A DNA stretch of 64,000 nucleotides, taken from contig CAMTDV010000015.1 of the NCBI GenBank assembly GCA_947069175.1, positions 25,374,249 through 25,438,248 on the forward strand, written 5' to 3'. Shown in pieces: positions 10,099-22,160 of this stretch. The stretch is from Scalesia atractyloides (taxonomy: Eukaryota > Streptophyta > Magnoliopsida > Asterales > Asteraceae). Each line of letters starts with the position of its first letter. Position 1 is the stretch's first letter. The position numbers and the translations under genes are program-made. The notes beneath the pieces were generated by a model, which made no database searches, was not told the origin of the DNA, and worked only from the letters and a program-made list of their open reading frames with translations.

Positions 10099-13000
10099 TC
10101 ACCAACCCGCACTGCCCATATTGCCAGGCTTACTTAAGTGGTTGATGACATTGGCGGTGCTATTTTCATTTCTTGTTGATTCCTTTTGACATAAGCAGTC
10201 GGGCAAAGGGTTGACGTAAAATGGTTCTTCTGAACGGAATCTGAATGTTCCTTTTGTCCCGGAGATGGGACCTTTCCTCTTCCTTGGTGAGCCTTGCCTG
10301 CGAACCGCACCAATCAACATCCAGATGACATTAAGAATCAATAATCTAGTACTTATGAATAAGTCAACTGGGGTTATACTTTATATTTGACGGCTAAAAA
10401 AGCAATGGGTCAAAAGTCGCCAACGGTGTATTGTTGATCCATACAACTTACTAAATTGCTTTTGTCGAGCGATTAGATTATTTTTGTAATAATAATTTGG
10501 CGGAAAAATTATTTAAAAAGGTCTATGTCCTTATGGCTTGTTTAAGAATAACATCATGAAACCATGTTTAATGGCACAGGGAGTGGAGAAGCATACCGTC
10601 TTTTGTGAATCTCAATTATCCGGCTTGAAAGTTTCTTGCTATCTTTCATCGTGCCATTAGCAATTTTGTCGAAAATACGAACAAGGAGTTTTCTGATGAA
10701 CAAAGTGTAAGAAATATTATATTAAAAAACAAGAACACCATATTAATGAATAATGAGCAAAGACCGCTAGTCCGCTAAAGATGTCAACGGTAAGGTATCC
10801 AAATACCCTATATAGTAACAACAAAATAAACATATATGGACCAAAATCAAATATATCAACATTTCAAGAGCGGCTTTTTAACCACATTGTTGGTTTTCTG
10901 CCAACAAATAAAACCATTTAAAAGAAAATCACTCGCCTGTCGGGAGAAATAGTTTTCCTGTGTCCCAAAAAACGTCGATGACCCTCAACAGCCCTCGCCA
11001 TATTCCCAGAATACGAAGGGATAAATATGTCACTCTCCACAGATACAATATAGTCTAAAGCAGCCATTTGAGATGCATGGTTGATGAATGGATCAAGCTC
11101 CTCAACTGTTGCCAATTTTTCCTTCAATACGAACGTTGAAATTATCATTTTGTGGGTCCCATCGAAGAAATAAAAGTCAACGTCAAAGACTAGATGGCCT
11201 TCAAACCTTATTCATTAACATGGGGAAGAGAGAAGTGAGATCCGCCATACGGTAATCGCCACCGTATATTTCTCCGGCAGCGATATATATAGGCGTTGTA
11301 GGCGGAAATCCAAGGCCCGTAAGTAATATTCCGACTTCTTTTGGAGTCAAAGGACAATACCCTTTTGCTCTCTGTTCGTTTGAATCAATATCTTTCACTT
11401 TCCAATACGACGTATTTTCTCTACAAAAAAATAAAAATAAAAAACAAATACAATATGCGAGAATCGTTATATCTAAAGGTAAAAAATAACAAACTGTAAC
11501 ATTATAATTTAGGAAAATTGGATTTTAACCTATTTTCATCACTCAACGATCCCATACTAACTAAAAGTTAACCCAGTTAGTTTTCGCTGACAGGCCAGCC
11601 ACGTCTTCAAAACTTTGCCACATAAGCAGTCCACGTCATCAAAACTTTGACTTACTTGCCACATAAGCAGTCCGTGTCAGCAAAAAGCTTTTGCCACATA
11701 AGCAGTCCACGTCAGCAAAAAATAACTAGGTTAACTTTTAGTTAGTATGGATCGCTGATGGAAAATAGGCTAAAAGTTAGGACTGCACAAGACATTTCTT
11801 TAGTTAGGACTGTTACCGACCAATATGTCAACGTTGGGATTATTAAAATCCAATTTTCCTATAACTTACCTAATAGCTGTAAGCTCATTAGCTTCTTCAA
11901 TGGATAAATCATGTGTGCATCCACTGAAGGCGAGCATGTCCTTTTCATACCGCAAATGCAAGGCAATGTAAGGACCGTAAGCCCTCATCCGGTCCACCAA
12001 CAACTACAAAGAAACTATTTAATCAATAATAATAAAGCAAGCATATAATTAGAATTAGAACAAATGTTATTTATTGTTTTACTTTTCCCATTGCTTCTAT
12101 GCGTGGCGAGAAGCGGAGGGCTTGGTAACATGCACGACAACGCAATTTCTGGATATTGGGAGGAAGGTTATTATTAGCTAACCTTGAATCGGATTTTGCT
12201 GCACGAATAACCTAAAAAGGGATTGAAAGATTAGTATATTCAATTTTTAAATTTTATACTTTGAAAAGCACAATAAAACACATACACGTGTGTACCTGAT
12301 AATCATCCCACAAGCTTGCAATCTCTTGCTCATAGTAATCAATCCCGGACCAGCTTCTAAATTGCTTAACTGCTCGGGTGGCGGTCCGCAATTCTTTAGG
12401 AAGTTTCTTGATTATTTTTACATCGTTAGCCAATGAAGAAATGAAATAATCTTCGTCAAATACATTAGAGAATTTGCTGCATTGTTGCACAATTATAAAC
12501 TTTTAAGTATCCAAATACCAAAAACTAAAAATAAATCATTTCAAAGTTGAGAAAAAGAGAACCTAGTGTCTTGCCAAAACGATCGTTTATCGAGCTCGGG
12601 TACCACAAGCGTAGCGTTTATAATGCGCACAACGGCTACCATATCACATATCTGCAAAAACACGTATTGGATTTTATACAAACATAACATCCTTATTTCC
12701 CACAAAACATATTTGTACTAAACATACCCCGGCACGCATTTGATTGAGTCCGCCATTTGTATGAACAAGCAAGTAACCTCGAGTTTCTTGTGGAGCTAAG
12801 GTCATAAATGGAACCGATTCAAATATGAAAAGATAAAAAAAATTGTTTTTTTTAATATTTATAGAGCAAATTTAGGATTTCCGAACCTGAATAGGATGAA
12901 CTTGGCTCCACACAAGGGGTGAAGTTATGGTTCGGTGGTTGTTTCCACAACTTGTTGAGATCCAATGAGCCATTAGCACCATCCAACTGTCAAGTCTAAA

Positions 13001-15175
13001 GGAGTGAAAACATGAAAGATGCATGACTAGTTTTGCATCGATACAAGCACACACTATACGTTGCTAATTCTTCTAAGTGTCATGGACAACGTTACAAGAT
13101 TTTTGGTCAACGTTACAGAAAAATAATCAACTTTGAAAATTATAACAGTTTTAGTAATGATTCTTGAAGTCCAATGACCAAATTATAAACGAAGTGAAAG
13201 TATGCGTTATATAATGCAATTTGTCCCTTACAAAACCGTTCATTCTTGCAAATAATAGCGTTTCATGATACCAATTGTTATAGCTTTTGCTAAATGTACC
13301 CCCCTCTATTTTCTACTAAACGTACCCCCTCCCGCTATCACATTAGTAATTCTATCTTTCAAATCACTCATTTCCAAGATATACCTATGTTATCCGCCAG
13401 TATAACATGTGTTATACACCCGTATAATAGGGGATATAACAAGTATATAGGAGGTACTTTTAGCCAAAACCGTTGTTAAACGATAGATAAAAGATGAATC
13501 ACATTCAAAGCTATATAGTATAAAGTTGAGTGAATCGCATTAACCTTGAGAGCAGGGACAGGAACTTTTGGCAAATGGGGTTGAATCCAGCTTTGCTCTC
13601 TGCTCAACTTCTGGTATCGAAATTCATGTTGCTACAAGTTCAAATCACCGCAGATCAGTGATCTTCGCAGTTCAAATTCTTGTGGGTCCCACACAAAACA
13701 AAAGGAACTACCACATTTGTTAACTAATTTCATATTGCTACAAATCAAAGCAGACCTTTTCAATCTGAATCCGCAAAAGAAATAACAAAAAATCATGAAG
13801 CAGAACGTTTAGTATCTAATTCATTCTAATTAAGAGACAAAAATCACAATTCGAAATCTGAACAGAACCCACAAAAAATTATTAAAACCCACAACGTATG
13901 ATAGACGGATAGAAATTTAGTATCTCAATCTGTTCTACCACAAGCCAGAATCAGACGGTATCAGTTCGAAATCCAAACAAATCAACAAAAATTGATGGCA
14001 TTTCAATCACAAATCAGAGTAATAATAGTCACAAAAAAAATAATAAAATAAAAAAAATCAAGAAACAAAACAAGATTTTAAAACATTCTAGATCACATCG
14101 TAATCATAGAGAAGTAACAACCTCCCCCCCCCCCCCTCTACAAGACAGAATCACCTAAAAACCCATTAATCTTTTTCTATTTTTATTCTTATTCTAAGAC
14201 CCCGTTACAAGAAAACTCACAGGACCCCCAAAGCCTGCCAACTAATGGGATCAGGTGAATCGCAGCTTGCGCTAGGCAGTGGCGGACCCAAGAATCTTTT
14301 TCTGGGTGTGCGGATGAAAGGCTTAACCAAATTTTCAAGGGGTGCGACTGCGATCGGGTTTTTTGCCGAAAAAAATACACTAATTCTTTTTCCATGGGGT
14401 GCGCACGCCCACCCACCCGTCAAGGTAGGTCCGCCCCTGGCGCTAGGCAAATGGCGTGCAAAACCATATATCTTCGTCTGCCGTTAGTAGTTCCTATCTA
14501 ACACATTTGCGGTTTGCATTTTGCATTTTGCCCAAATTGATTTAAGTTTAAAACAATAAAGATTTGCTAGAAAATGACTCATTGAATCTTGTTCTAGAAA
14601 AGAAACAAATAATACACAAAAAAAAAACACAAACTTTTATCAAAATGAAACAATCACATTTTAAGAACAGTAAACTAATTCAACAATAAAGTTCAGGAAA
14701 ACCAAAACCCTATTTAGCATTTTTGCCCAACTTATTATTTTTTTAGTAATTAAAATTTTAAACATCAAATCTTTGCAACCAAATAATTCATTTAGTCTTG
14801 GGTTTAGAAAAGAAACAAATATCACCAATAAATAAATAAATAAATAAAATATTTAGCAATTGGAAACCATAAATCTTGGTTTAGATAACAGAAAAACAAT
14901 CACATTTCAACAACAGTAAACTAATTCAACAAACAAATTCAAGAAAACTAAAACCCTATTCACACCCTTCATAATCAATGCATATACACAAAAAAAAACA
15001 GTTAAAGAAGAATTACCATAGGGAGTGTGTAGGGATCAGGAAGCATGGAAACTTGTGAAGGAGGGAAGAACAGCTGCAAATGAGCAGAAAACAGAGCCAC
15101 CATTGAAATTAAAGCTATGGCGCACGTTAGCATTCTCCTCAGCAACCCTAACTTTCTCCATCTTTTTTTCTGCAT
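10099..15175 (-). CDS. Plant O-fucosyltransferase family protein, 12 exons
   Basis: Exons: 15175-15017, 13631-13545, 12986-12887, 12795-12728, 12651-12563, 12476-12296, 12211-12083, 12003-11870, 11420-11207, 11121-10937, 10692-10597, 10297-10099. They give one 546-residue frame. Residues ~15-37 form a hydrophobic segment after a basic N-terminus, as in type II Golgi membrane proteins. The catalytic domain follows: GGLNQMRAG (130-138), ICDMVAVVRIINATLV (139-154), HLRYEKDM (287-294), IYIAAGEIYGG in exon 9, and the block DIFIPSYSGNMARAVEGHRR (418-437). These match the plant GT106/DUF246 family, proposed to transfer fucose in the Golgi. The chosen ATG gives the basic N-terminus; an in-frame ATG at 15241 would add 22 residues. 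The exon 10 donor is GC (CAG|GCGAGT), which is the reading that keeps the following exon in frame. The exact subfamily member is not assigned. Confidence 0.93.
11511..11860. mobile_element. foldback MITE in O-fucosyltransferase intron 8
   Basis: Perfect 17-bp terminal inverted repeats, AGGAAAATTGGATTTTA at 11511-11527 and its complement at 11844-11860. A second inner inverted pair holds ACTAACTAAAAGTTAAC near 11568 and its complement near 11733. The centre has about three tandem copies of a GCCACATAAGCAGTCC..GTCAGCAAAA unit. It ends only 8 nt before the exon 8 donor dinucleotide at 11869-11868. It shares its terminal motif with the element at 7189-7752. Confidence 0.8.
13280..13476. mobile_element. 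possible MITE in O-fucosyltransferase intron 2
   Basis: The words TTGCTAAATGTACCCCCCT on the left and AGGAGGTACTTTTAGCCAA on the right form an imperfect inverted pair about 150 bp apart. No clear target duplication was found. A palindrome-like ATAACATGTGTTATAC stretch lies between them. Confidence 0.4.
14121..14136. repeat. poly-C tract
   Basis: A run of about 14 C in the context ACCTCC..CTCTAC within O-fucosyltransferase intron 1. Confidence 0.7.
14269..14447. mobile_element. short hAT-type MITE in O-fucosyltransferase intron 1
   Basis: A 163-bp element (14277-14439) begins CAGTGGCGGACC and ends GGTCCGCCCCTG. It is flanked by a perfect 8-bp direct repeat GCGCTAGG (14269-14276, 14440-14447). 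The terminal CAGTGGCGGA is a common plant hAT MITE end. No coding capacity. Confidence 0.88.
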
Positions 15176-15304
15176 ATTTATGCAAAATCGGTTTTTTTTG
15201 TTTGCTGAAAACAATGTGATAGACCTAGTTACAGAACACACACTCCTATATTGTCGATCAAGATCTTAAAAGGAATGATTTTTCTTTGTGTTGTGTAAGT
15301 TTTT

Positions 15305-15312
15305 TTTATATA
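15305..15312 (-). promoter_or_regulatory. TATA box of the O-fucosyltransferase gene
   Basis: TATATAAA on the minus strand, within GGTATATAAAAAA, about 130 nt upstream of the chosen ATG. This is a suitable place for the core promoter, leaving a 5' UTR of roughly 100 nt. Confidence 0.5.
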
Positions 15313-15315
15313 CCT

Positions 15316-16595
15316 TTCTTGATTTCTAATTTTTGAGTAAAGGGTTTTTTATGCATTTAAAGAGGGAAACGGAAAATTCGGTGGAATATTGGATTCCTCT
15401 TCTAGGATTTTTTTTAAATATTTTGGGAAAATATTTATGTGAGTTTAATACAGAATTAATTTTATTGCGAAAATCTCTTACGTTTTTGTAAATGATGTTA
15501 GAAAAATTAGGTAATATACTATTTGTCCTGAAAACTTGATCCAATGGAAAATTGATTTGTCCTTTCTAGTGGAGACGCATGTTCGATTCTCATTTGAGTC
15601 ATTTTCAAAGTACATCTGGGTGAAGGAACGAATCCGAGCTTTAATCTCGGGTTCAAACCTGACGGGGGCGAGGGTTTACGGATTCCATCCGGTTCCCGCG
15701 CATCGGGGAAGTCACGGTCTCATAGCGGTCGAGAAGTCGACATTGGACATAACCCCGAACATGATAGATTTACAGGTGAGATTCTTTGCCGTTAAAAAAA
15801 AAAGATAATACACAAATAACATTTCAAACAATAAATACAATTGTTTTAGTTAAGATTGGTTTTTTATTGAAGGTCTCCTTTATATTTATGTTCAAGTTTA
15901 TTTAAACAAAGTTATATTATGTTCTTTAAACTATGTTTAGATATAAATTTTATAATTATGATAACCAAAGTTATATTATGTTCTTTAAACTGTGTTTAGA
16001 TATAAATTTTATAATTATGATAACCATATAATAAGTTTCTATCATATATAAAATAACGGTTTAATGGAAGACCGTTACAATCTAAAAGAATTTACATCTT
16101 TTCTAAAGAGATTTGTTTAATGCTGTCGTCTTCTCTAGCTATGCCGAATGGTGGTGCTTCTTTTATATGTATTTTTACACCATTCTTATAGTCATGGATG
16201 AAAATATTTTAAAAAAAATATTTATTTTTTGTTAAGCATCAACGTGGGTTTCATTGTTTCTGTATGAAATTCACGAATTGCAATAGGGATGTTAAAATTT
16301 TGTAAGATTCGGTTTTAACAGCTAAAAAATGTTTATTCACAATGGTTTATTACACAAAAGGTGTATGATGTAACAAAAAATATAGTCGTATTTAACATTG
16401 ATTAAAAACCATAAAAATGTATACCAATACCGGTTCCGATAACGTCGATACTGGTACCGATGTTGTTATTGTTCACCTAACTTACCAATGTTATTATATA
16501 GGATTAAGTGGAATTTTGGATTCTCCTTGTAGGATTTAGATAACCTTTGAGCATTTACTAAACCATTTTAGTAATAGCATAAGGAAGCATTACAC
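15316..16595. other. intergenic DNA upstream of the O-fucosyltransferase gene
   Basis: Mostly AT-rich. A GC-richer island at ~15560-15775 has an A-box-like TAGTGGAGACG (15567-15577) and B-box-like TGTTCGATTCT and GGTTCAAACCT words, possibly a worn SINE. A ~65-bp block (GTTATATTATGTTCTTTAAA..) is tandemly duplicated at ~15909-15965 and 15968-16024. No gene was recognised. Confidence 0.4.
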
Positions 16596-17410
16596 AACAT
16601 GATGCCAAAGGCGTTAGCTAGAAATTTTCAAAGGTGTAAGCTATCGGAAGATGGGCCTGTTGTGTCTCATCTACTCTAAGTAGATGACGTAGTCTTTATT
16701 AGAGGAGGAAACTCGATAAATATGCTTAATCTTAACCGAATCATCCATTGCTCTATCCTTGTTTCAGGTTTCAAAGTCAATGTCTCAAAATGCAAGTTTT
16801 TTTGGTATCGGAATGGCAAATCAAAAAGTGGGGGCAACAACAAGGGCACTCAGATGTGGCGTGAGGTCGTTCTCGTTTCCTTATATGGGAATGCGTGTGG
16901 GGTCTAACATGAACATGGTAGAAAATTGGAAACCGGTCATCAATCGTTTTAACGTAAGATTGTCAAAATGGAAGGCTCGTTGTATATCCTTTGTCGGGAG
17001 GGTAACTCGAGTTAAAGCGGTACTCGGGAATCTCTCTACGTATTTCATGTCACTATATAAAGGGTCGGAAAACGTAATCAAGAAATTGGAGGGTATTAGA
17101 TGGAACTTTTATTTGGTGGGAAATCTAATTCCAAGAAAATAAGATGGCTAGGATGGGCAAAGATGTTGGCATCAAAAAGGCACGAATAATAGGACTAAAA
17201 GACGTAAATATGGCTCTACTTTTGAAATGGTGGTGGAGGCTGAGGAGTAAGCCGAACCAATTTTAGGCATGGGTGATCTTGTCACAGAAATGGGTGGAAC
17301 AAAGGTCTTGCCCCACTAAACAAAGCAATCACAGGGGTCTGGAAAAATGTGGTGGCAATGGGAAAAGAATTCGACAAAAGTAATATAAACATTGAAGACA
17401 AATTGGTAAG
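16596..17410 (+). pseudogene. LINE reverse transcriptase remnant, 5' part
   Basis: The plus-strand translation gives the C-terminal half of a plant L1-type reverse transcriptase. It starts with ARNFQRCKLSEDGPVVSHLL, then a stop, then VDDVVFI (the degenerate [FY]-A-D-D catalytic box). Further on come SFPYMGMRVGSNMN and WKPVINRF, then SKWKARCISFVGRVTRVKAVL, the usual order downstream of the active site. Several stops and frame changes are present. The remnant is interrupted at 17410/17411 by the Tat LTR element and resumes at 27068. Confidence 0.8.
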
Positions 17411-18028
17411 TGATGACGGGGTAGCTCAAGTCTCAATAAAATGGCTTAAGCACATAAACGCTGGAAAGGTTAAAGGGTTCAAAACCCGCGAACTTAGGTG
17501 AACAGCAAAAAGGACGTGAACAGTAATCCATCACTTCACTGATTACTTGCAAAACTACCCACAGCCGAAAAAGTAAGCATGTGCATAGGGAACTCCCTTT
17601 TATTCGCAGGTCCGAAGCCTTCAACCCTCAAACGGGTAATTCCTCCACTACAGCCTTGGATCCTTGGTCAAGAGCTTCCTTTTATAAATTACATCCCATC
17701 TATAAAGACCAGCTCTAAACAGCCGTATTCCACACACCAGATCAGCTGAGATAACACTTATTCTCTGATCTTCTCTCCTTCCTTGAGAACAAGCTCCAAG
17801 CTTGCTTCTCTTCTTCACTTCAAACATCATTGCTTCACTAACAACTCTGTTCTGATTTGAATTCCCTTCAATCCAGAATTGAAAGTGAACAATAAACAAG
17901 TGATCCAACCCCACGTGCTGCAAACATGGAAGACCCCACGACCTGCATTAGGCTAATCGAAACCCTTGAAGCCTTTTAGCCTAACCAGCATGTCCACTAT
18001 CCTTGATCTTGTATTTGTTGTAGTAACA
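17411..18028 (+). repeat. 5' LTR of the Tat element
   Basis: 618 bp, TG..CA ends, 5.5% or so different from the 3' LTR by eye. Confidence 0.9.
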
Positions 18029-18031
18029 AGT

Positions 18032-18049
18032 TGGCGCCCACTGTGGGGC
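18032..18049 (+). promoter_or_regulatory. primer binding site of the Tat element
   Basis: TGGCGCCCACTGTGGGGC, three bases after the 5' LTR. This type of site is usual in Tat/Athila-like Ty3 elements. The tRNA partner was not determined. Confidence 0.7.
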
Positions 18050-18108
18050 TACACCTATTACTTTATCTTAAAGACCAGTAGTGTAGCTCCATTCTCTTCA
18101 GAATCATC

Positions 18109-20493
18109 ATGTCGGAAAGTGAATCTCCCGGTGAAGTTAATCAAGTGTCACGAACTTCGACACCAAATGCTAGCCAAATGTCTCCGGCTACATCCACACC
18201 TTTTTCCACTCCGAGAGGTACTCCAACGGGGCCTCTGTTATCGGAGTTTACATCTTTCCAAACTCCAACCCGTTCACGATCTGGAGTTCCTTCTCCTCAA
18301 GTAGGAGTCACGAGCACTCCGGAGCGTGTCGATTTGACACCGGAAGGGGTAGCACGACACTTCTTGCAACTGAGATCTCTTCTCAACCAACACGTGAGCC
18401 AAGAAAGAGAAAATGGGGTGAGAATAAAACTGGATTACGACGATCTTGAACCCTCACTATCACCCGGTCCTCCACCTTTTCCTTTCACCAGCTCACGGCC
18501 AATTGCTTCTCACTTCAAAGCCGGTCCAAGTATGACATGCCAACCTTTCAAACCAACTCCTAATGCTTTTGGGAGACCAAGTCCAACCGCTTTCCTTTGT
18601 TTACTTCACCCCGCTGTAACTAGCACACCCCTTGGACACGAAACCACTCTTGAACAACTATGGCAGTCACCAGCTCCAAGTGTTCCCCCTCCTGTTGCCA
18701 CCACGTGGGAACAAGCCATAACGATCTTACCTTTGGCTCGAAGTGCAGCTATGAGCACTCCCATGGGAACAAACCAAGTAGCGACCACCGAAAGCCTTCA
18801 AGGCTTTAACCTGATGCCCCAAATGATGGCTCGAATGATGGCACATTTCCCATGGTCCCAGCTCATCAATCAAGTGTTGAGTACTCACCAAGGAACAACA
18901 AGTCATAATCTTGCTACAAGGGTAGAGGAACACCTTGCAAAACCCTACAAGCCCAGCAACCTAACGTGTTTTTCACAACAAATCGCCGACTATGACTTTC
19001 AAACAAAAATCAAGATGCCATCTCACATAAAACATACGATGGAACCGAGGATCCAGAAGACCACCTCCAGATCTTTATCTGTGCTGCCAGAATCGAAAAA
19101 TGGTCCAACGCTGAGTGCTGCCTCATGTTCATGCAAACTCTCGTTGGATCAACCAGAATATGGTTCAATGGCCTACTAGCCAAAAGCGTTCGAAGCTTCG
19201 ATGAACTGAGCAAAGGTTTTCTGGCCAACTTTTCACAGCAAAGGAGGTACGTCAAGGACGCCACGGTGATTTTCCAAATCAAACAAAAAGATGATGAAAG
19301 CCTTCGAGAATTCATCGAAATGTACAAGAAAGAAGGGTTAACATATATGGGTGCTGACGAAAAAATAAGGGTGGCAGGCTTCATGAATGCCATCACCTCC
19401 AAGTATCTCACAAGGGACTTTAACAAGTGCCTACCTAAAACCCTTGAATAAGTTCTCGAATGAGACGAAGCTCACATCCGAGGAGAAGAAGCTGTTGACA
19501 TTAAAGAGCAAAGGAAGAGGGCACCCAGCTGGCGAAGCAACAGCCCCAGCCGGAAGAAAGGAAACTTTAATTCCTATGATACACGACCAAGAAGCTTAGA
19601 TCCACGATGGTCTGAAGGTCGGAACCCTCCAAGAAGGGAGAAGACTATGAATTTCTCAGCTCTCACTAAAAACCCCTCAAGAGATCCTTGCCACCGAAGA
19701 AGTAAAACAAAGCTTCCGACCTCCTCGACCCTTGCCCAAAAGCAAGAGAAATGAAAACTCCACTCAGTTTTTTGAGTTCCACGAAGAAAAAGGCCACCAT
19801 ACCAACGATTGCTTTCAACTCAAGAAGAGAATTGAGGAGGCCGTTAAGTCCGGAGAATTGGCCCATTTAGTAAAAGGGGTCAGGGACAAAATGGCTGAAG
19901 GAAAAGGCAAAGAAGTAAAAATGGTGAACATTGACCAAGAGGTTCCCCACAAACGACAACGCTTGGAGGCTTGGGAGCTTCAATGTGTCTGCTTCCCACC
20001 ACCTCAAGGGGACCTACTCTCGAACCCCTTGGTGGTTGAAGCAACTGTGGGAACGAGTAGAACAAGCAAAGCCTACATCGACACAGGGGCAGCCACCGAG
20101 ATCATGTTTGAAAAGTTTTTCAACCGTCTCACTGACAAAGAACGTTCAAAGCTTCAACCCTCCGGGTCTTCCATAAAAGGTATCACTGACATACCTCTTA
20201 AGCCTTTAGGCCAACTAACCCTTGATGTCTGTTTTAGTGAAGGCAAGATGGAACGAACCAAACCACTCACTTTTGTTGTTATCAACATTCCCTCCAACTA
20301 TGATGTTATCATAAGGAGGCCAGGGCAAAGTGCATTCGGTATGGCTGTTTCGGTTGGCCAAGGTACTGTCAAGTTTCCCACTGAGAGAGGAATTGCAACC
20401 CTTCAACCTACCCAGGAAGCCTACATGGTTGAAGGGGAAAGTTCAAAAATGAAGACAACAAGCAAGGCTGATCATAAACCCCAAATATCCTGA
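18109..20493 (+). pseudogene. gag-protease of the Tat element, frameshifted
   Basis: An open frame starts at 18109 (MSESESPGE..). The N-terminal third is Ser/Thr/Pro-rich. The gag core (WFNGLLAKSV.SFDELSK, FLANFSQQRRYVKD, ESLREFIEMYKKE) is reached only after a frame change near 19030. A stop follows at 19449-19451 and a further frame change before the zinc knuckle, where FFEFHEEKGHHTNDC (around 19770-19815) has lost its first Cys. The aspartic protease motif DTGA is at about 20079-20090, followed by a 250-residue open frame ending at 20493. The element cannot express a normal polyprotein from this copy. Confidence 0.85.
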
Positions 20494-20499
20494 ACAAAG

Positions 20500-21539
20500 G
20501 ATAAGGGTAAATACAAGCCTATCCAGAGAAACTCTCTCATACCTTGAGAAGCTGCTCATACACTATGGTGATGTCTTTGCTTGGTTCCCGGAAGACATGA
20601 CGGGTATCCCTCGAAGCATTGCTGAACATGAGCTAAAAATACCACCCGATGTCAAGCCTGTTGTCCAAAAGAAGCGGAGTCTAGCTCCTAAACGAAGCTT
20701 GGCAGCATGCCAAGAGGTTAAAAGCTTGTCCTTGCTGGAATCCTTCGGGAAGTTAAATATCAATCCTGGGTTGCTAACCCAGTTATGGTTCGAAAACCCG
20801 ACAAGCTTGGAGGATGTGCATCGACTTCAAAGACTTGAACAAAGCATGCCCAAAAGATTGCTATCCCTTGCCCGAAATAGATCTCAAAGTTGATTCCCTT
20901 ACCAGCTATCCTTTTAAGTGTTTCCTTGATGCTTACAAAGGATACCACCAAATCCTCATGAAAGAAGAAGATGAAGAAAAAACCACATTTCACACGGACA
21001 AAGGTATCTTTTGCTATCAAAAGATGCCTTTTGGACTAAGGAATGCAGGTGCAACATATCAACATCTAATTGATAAAGCATTTGCTATTCAACTTAGCAA
21101 AAACATGGAAGCTTATGTCGACGACCTAGTCATCAAAAGCAAAACTGAATATCAAGTGCTTGACGACGTACAAGAAACCTTCCAGAACCTAAGAAAGATC
21201 AACATGAAACTCAACTCTGTAAAGTCTTCATTCGGATTTGAAGAAGGCAAGTTCCAGGGACATATTGTGGGAAGACAGAGTATAAAAGCCAATCCCAACA
21301 AGGTCAAAGCTGTTCTTGAAACCAAATCTCCACAAATCAAAAAAGAGGTGGAGAGCCTGAATGGAAGGCTTGCAGCCTTGAAGCGTTTTACCTCCAAACT
21401 GGCAGAAAAGTCCTTGCCCTTCTTCAAAACACTCAAGGGATGCACCAACAAGAAAGATTTCAGGTGGACGGAAGAAGCCTTCAAACAAATGAAGCAACAC
21501 TTAGCTTCACTTCCAGCTATCGCAGCCCCTAAAACATGA
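20500..21539 (+). pseudogene. reverse transcriptase of the Tat element
   Basis: The N-terminal part (PEDMTGIPRSIAEHEL..) is in one frame to about 20710. After frame damage the palm continues from 20814 (MCIDFKDLNKACPKDCYPLP) through FLDAYKGYHQI, MPFGLRNAGATYQ and the catalytic YVDDLVIKSK. It ends at an in-frame TGA (21537-21539) after AAPKT. From 20814 to 23231 RT, RNase H and integrase share one reading frame, broken only by this TGA and a TAG at 22155-22157. Confidence 0.88.
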
Positions 21540-21542
21540 GAA

Positions 21543-22157
21543 ATGATCTCTGTCTATCTCTCAGTTGCTGAAGAAGCATTAAGCGCGGTCTTAACCATCA
21601 AACGAAACAAAGTTCAGACCACCAACAACGAAGCTGAATATGAGGCACTGATAGTTGGTTTGAAAATAGCACAAGAGATGAAGGTTCAAAAGCTTCAAGT
21701 CTTCACAGACTCGCTCCTTGTTTCAAGTCAAGTCAATGATAGTTATGTAGTAAAAGAGCCCAACATGAAGAAGTACCGGGAAAAATCAAAAGAGTTGATG
21801 AACGCATTTCAAGAATGTACCATCAAGCAAGTCCCAAGATCTCAAAACAAAAGAGCCGATGCCCTGAGCAAACTTGCATCCCTCACATTTGCTCATCTTA
21901 CCAAGAAGGTATTGGTAGAAGTGTTTAAAACTCCATCAATTCAAGAGCTACAGGTTCAAGACGTAATCACTGAAAAAGGCCATAATTGGATGACTCCTAT
22001 TGAAAAGTTCCTCAAAAATGGTGAGTTACCTATTGACCAGATAGAGGCTGAAAGGGTTCGAATCAAATCCAGGCAGTATGTGTTACAAGGAGAAACCCTT
22101 TACAAGAAAGGTTACCTTGCACCATTACTCAGATGTGTTGGCCCGGAAAAAAGTTAG
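21543..22157 (+). pseudogene. RNase H region of the Tat element (first RNase H largely missing)
   Basis: The frame starts with the beginning of the Gypsy RNase H (YLSVAEEALSAVL) but jumps within about 12 residues into a second RNase H of the type NNEAEYEALIVGL..FTDSLLV..NKRADALSKLA. Tat elements normally carry both domains in tandem, and the second Tat fragment in this window still does. The first domain therefore appears to have been lost by internal deletion here. The frame ends with TAG at 22155-22157, just before the integrase. Confidence 0.8.
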
Positions 22158-22160
22158 TAC

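Noticed and set aside
15025..15219. Plus-strand open frame opposite exon 1 of the O-fucosyltransferase gene
   Set aside because: Shadow of the real exon; no domain or conserved motif.
15567..15660. tRNA-SINE candidate upstream of the O-fucosyltransferase gene
   Set aside because: The A-box-like and first B-box-like words are only a few bases apart, not at tRNA spacing, and no 3' tail or target duplication is visible.
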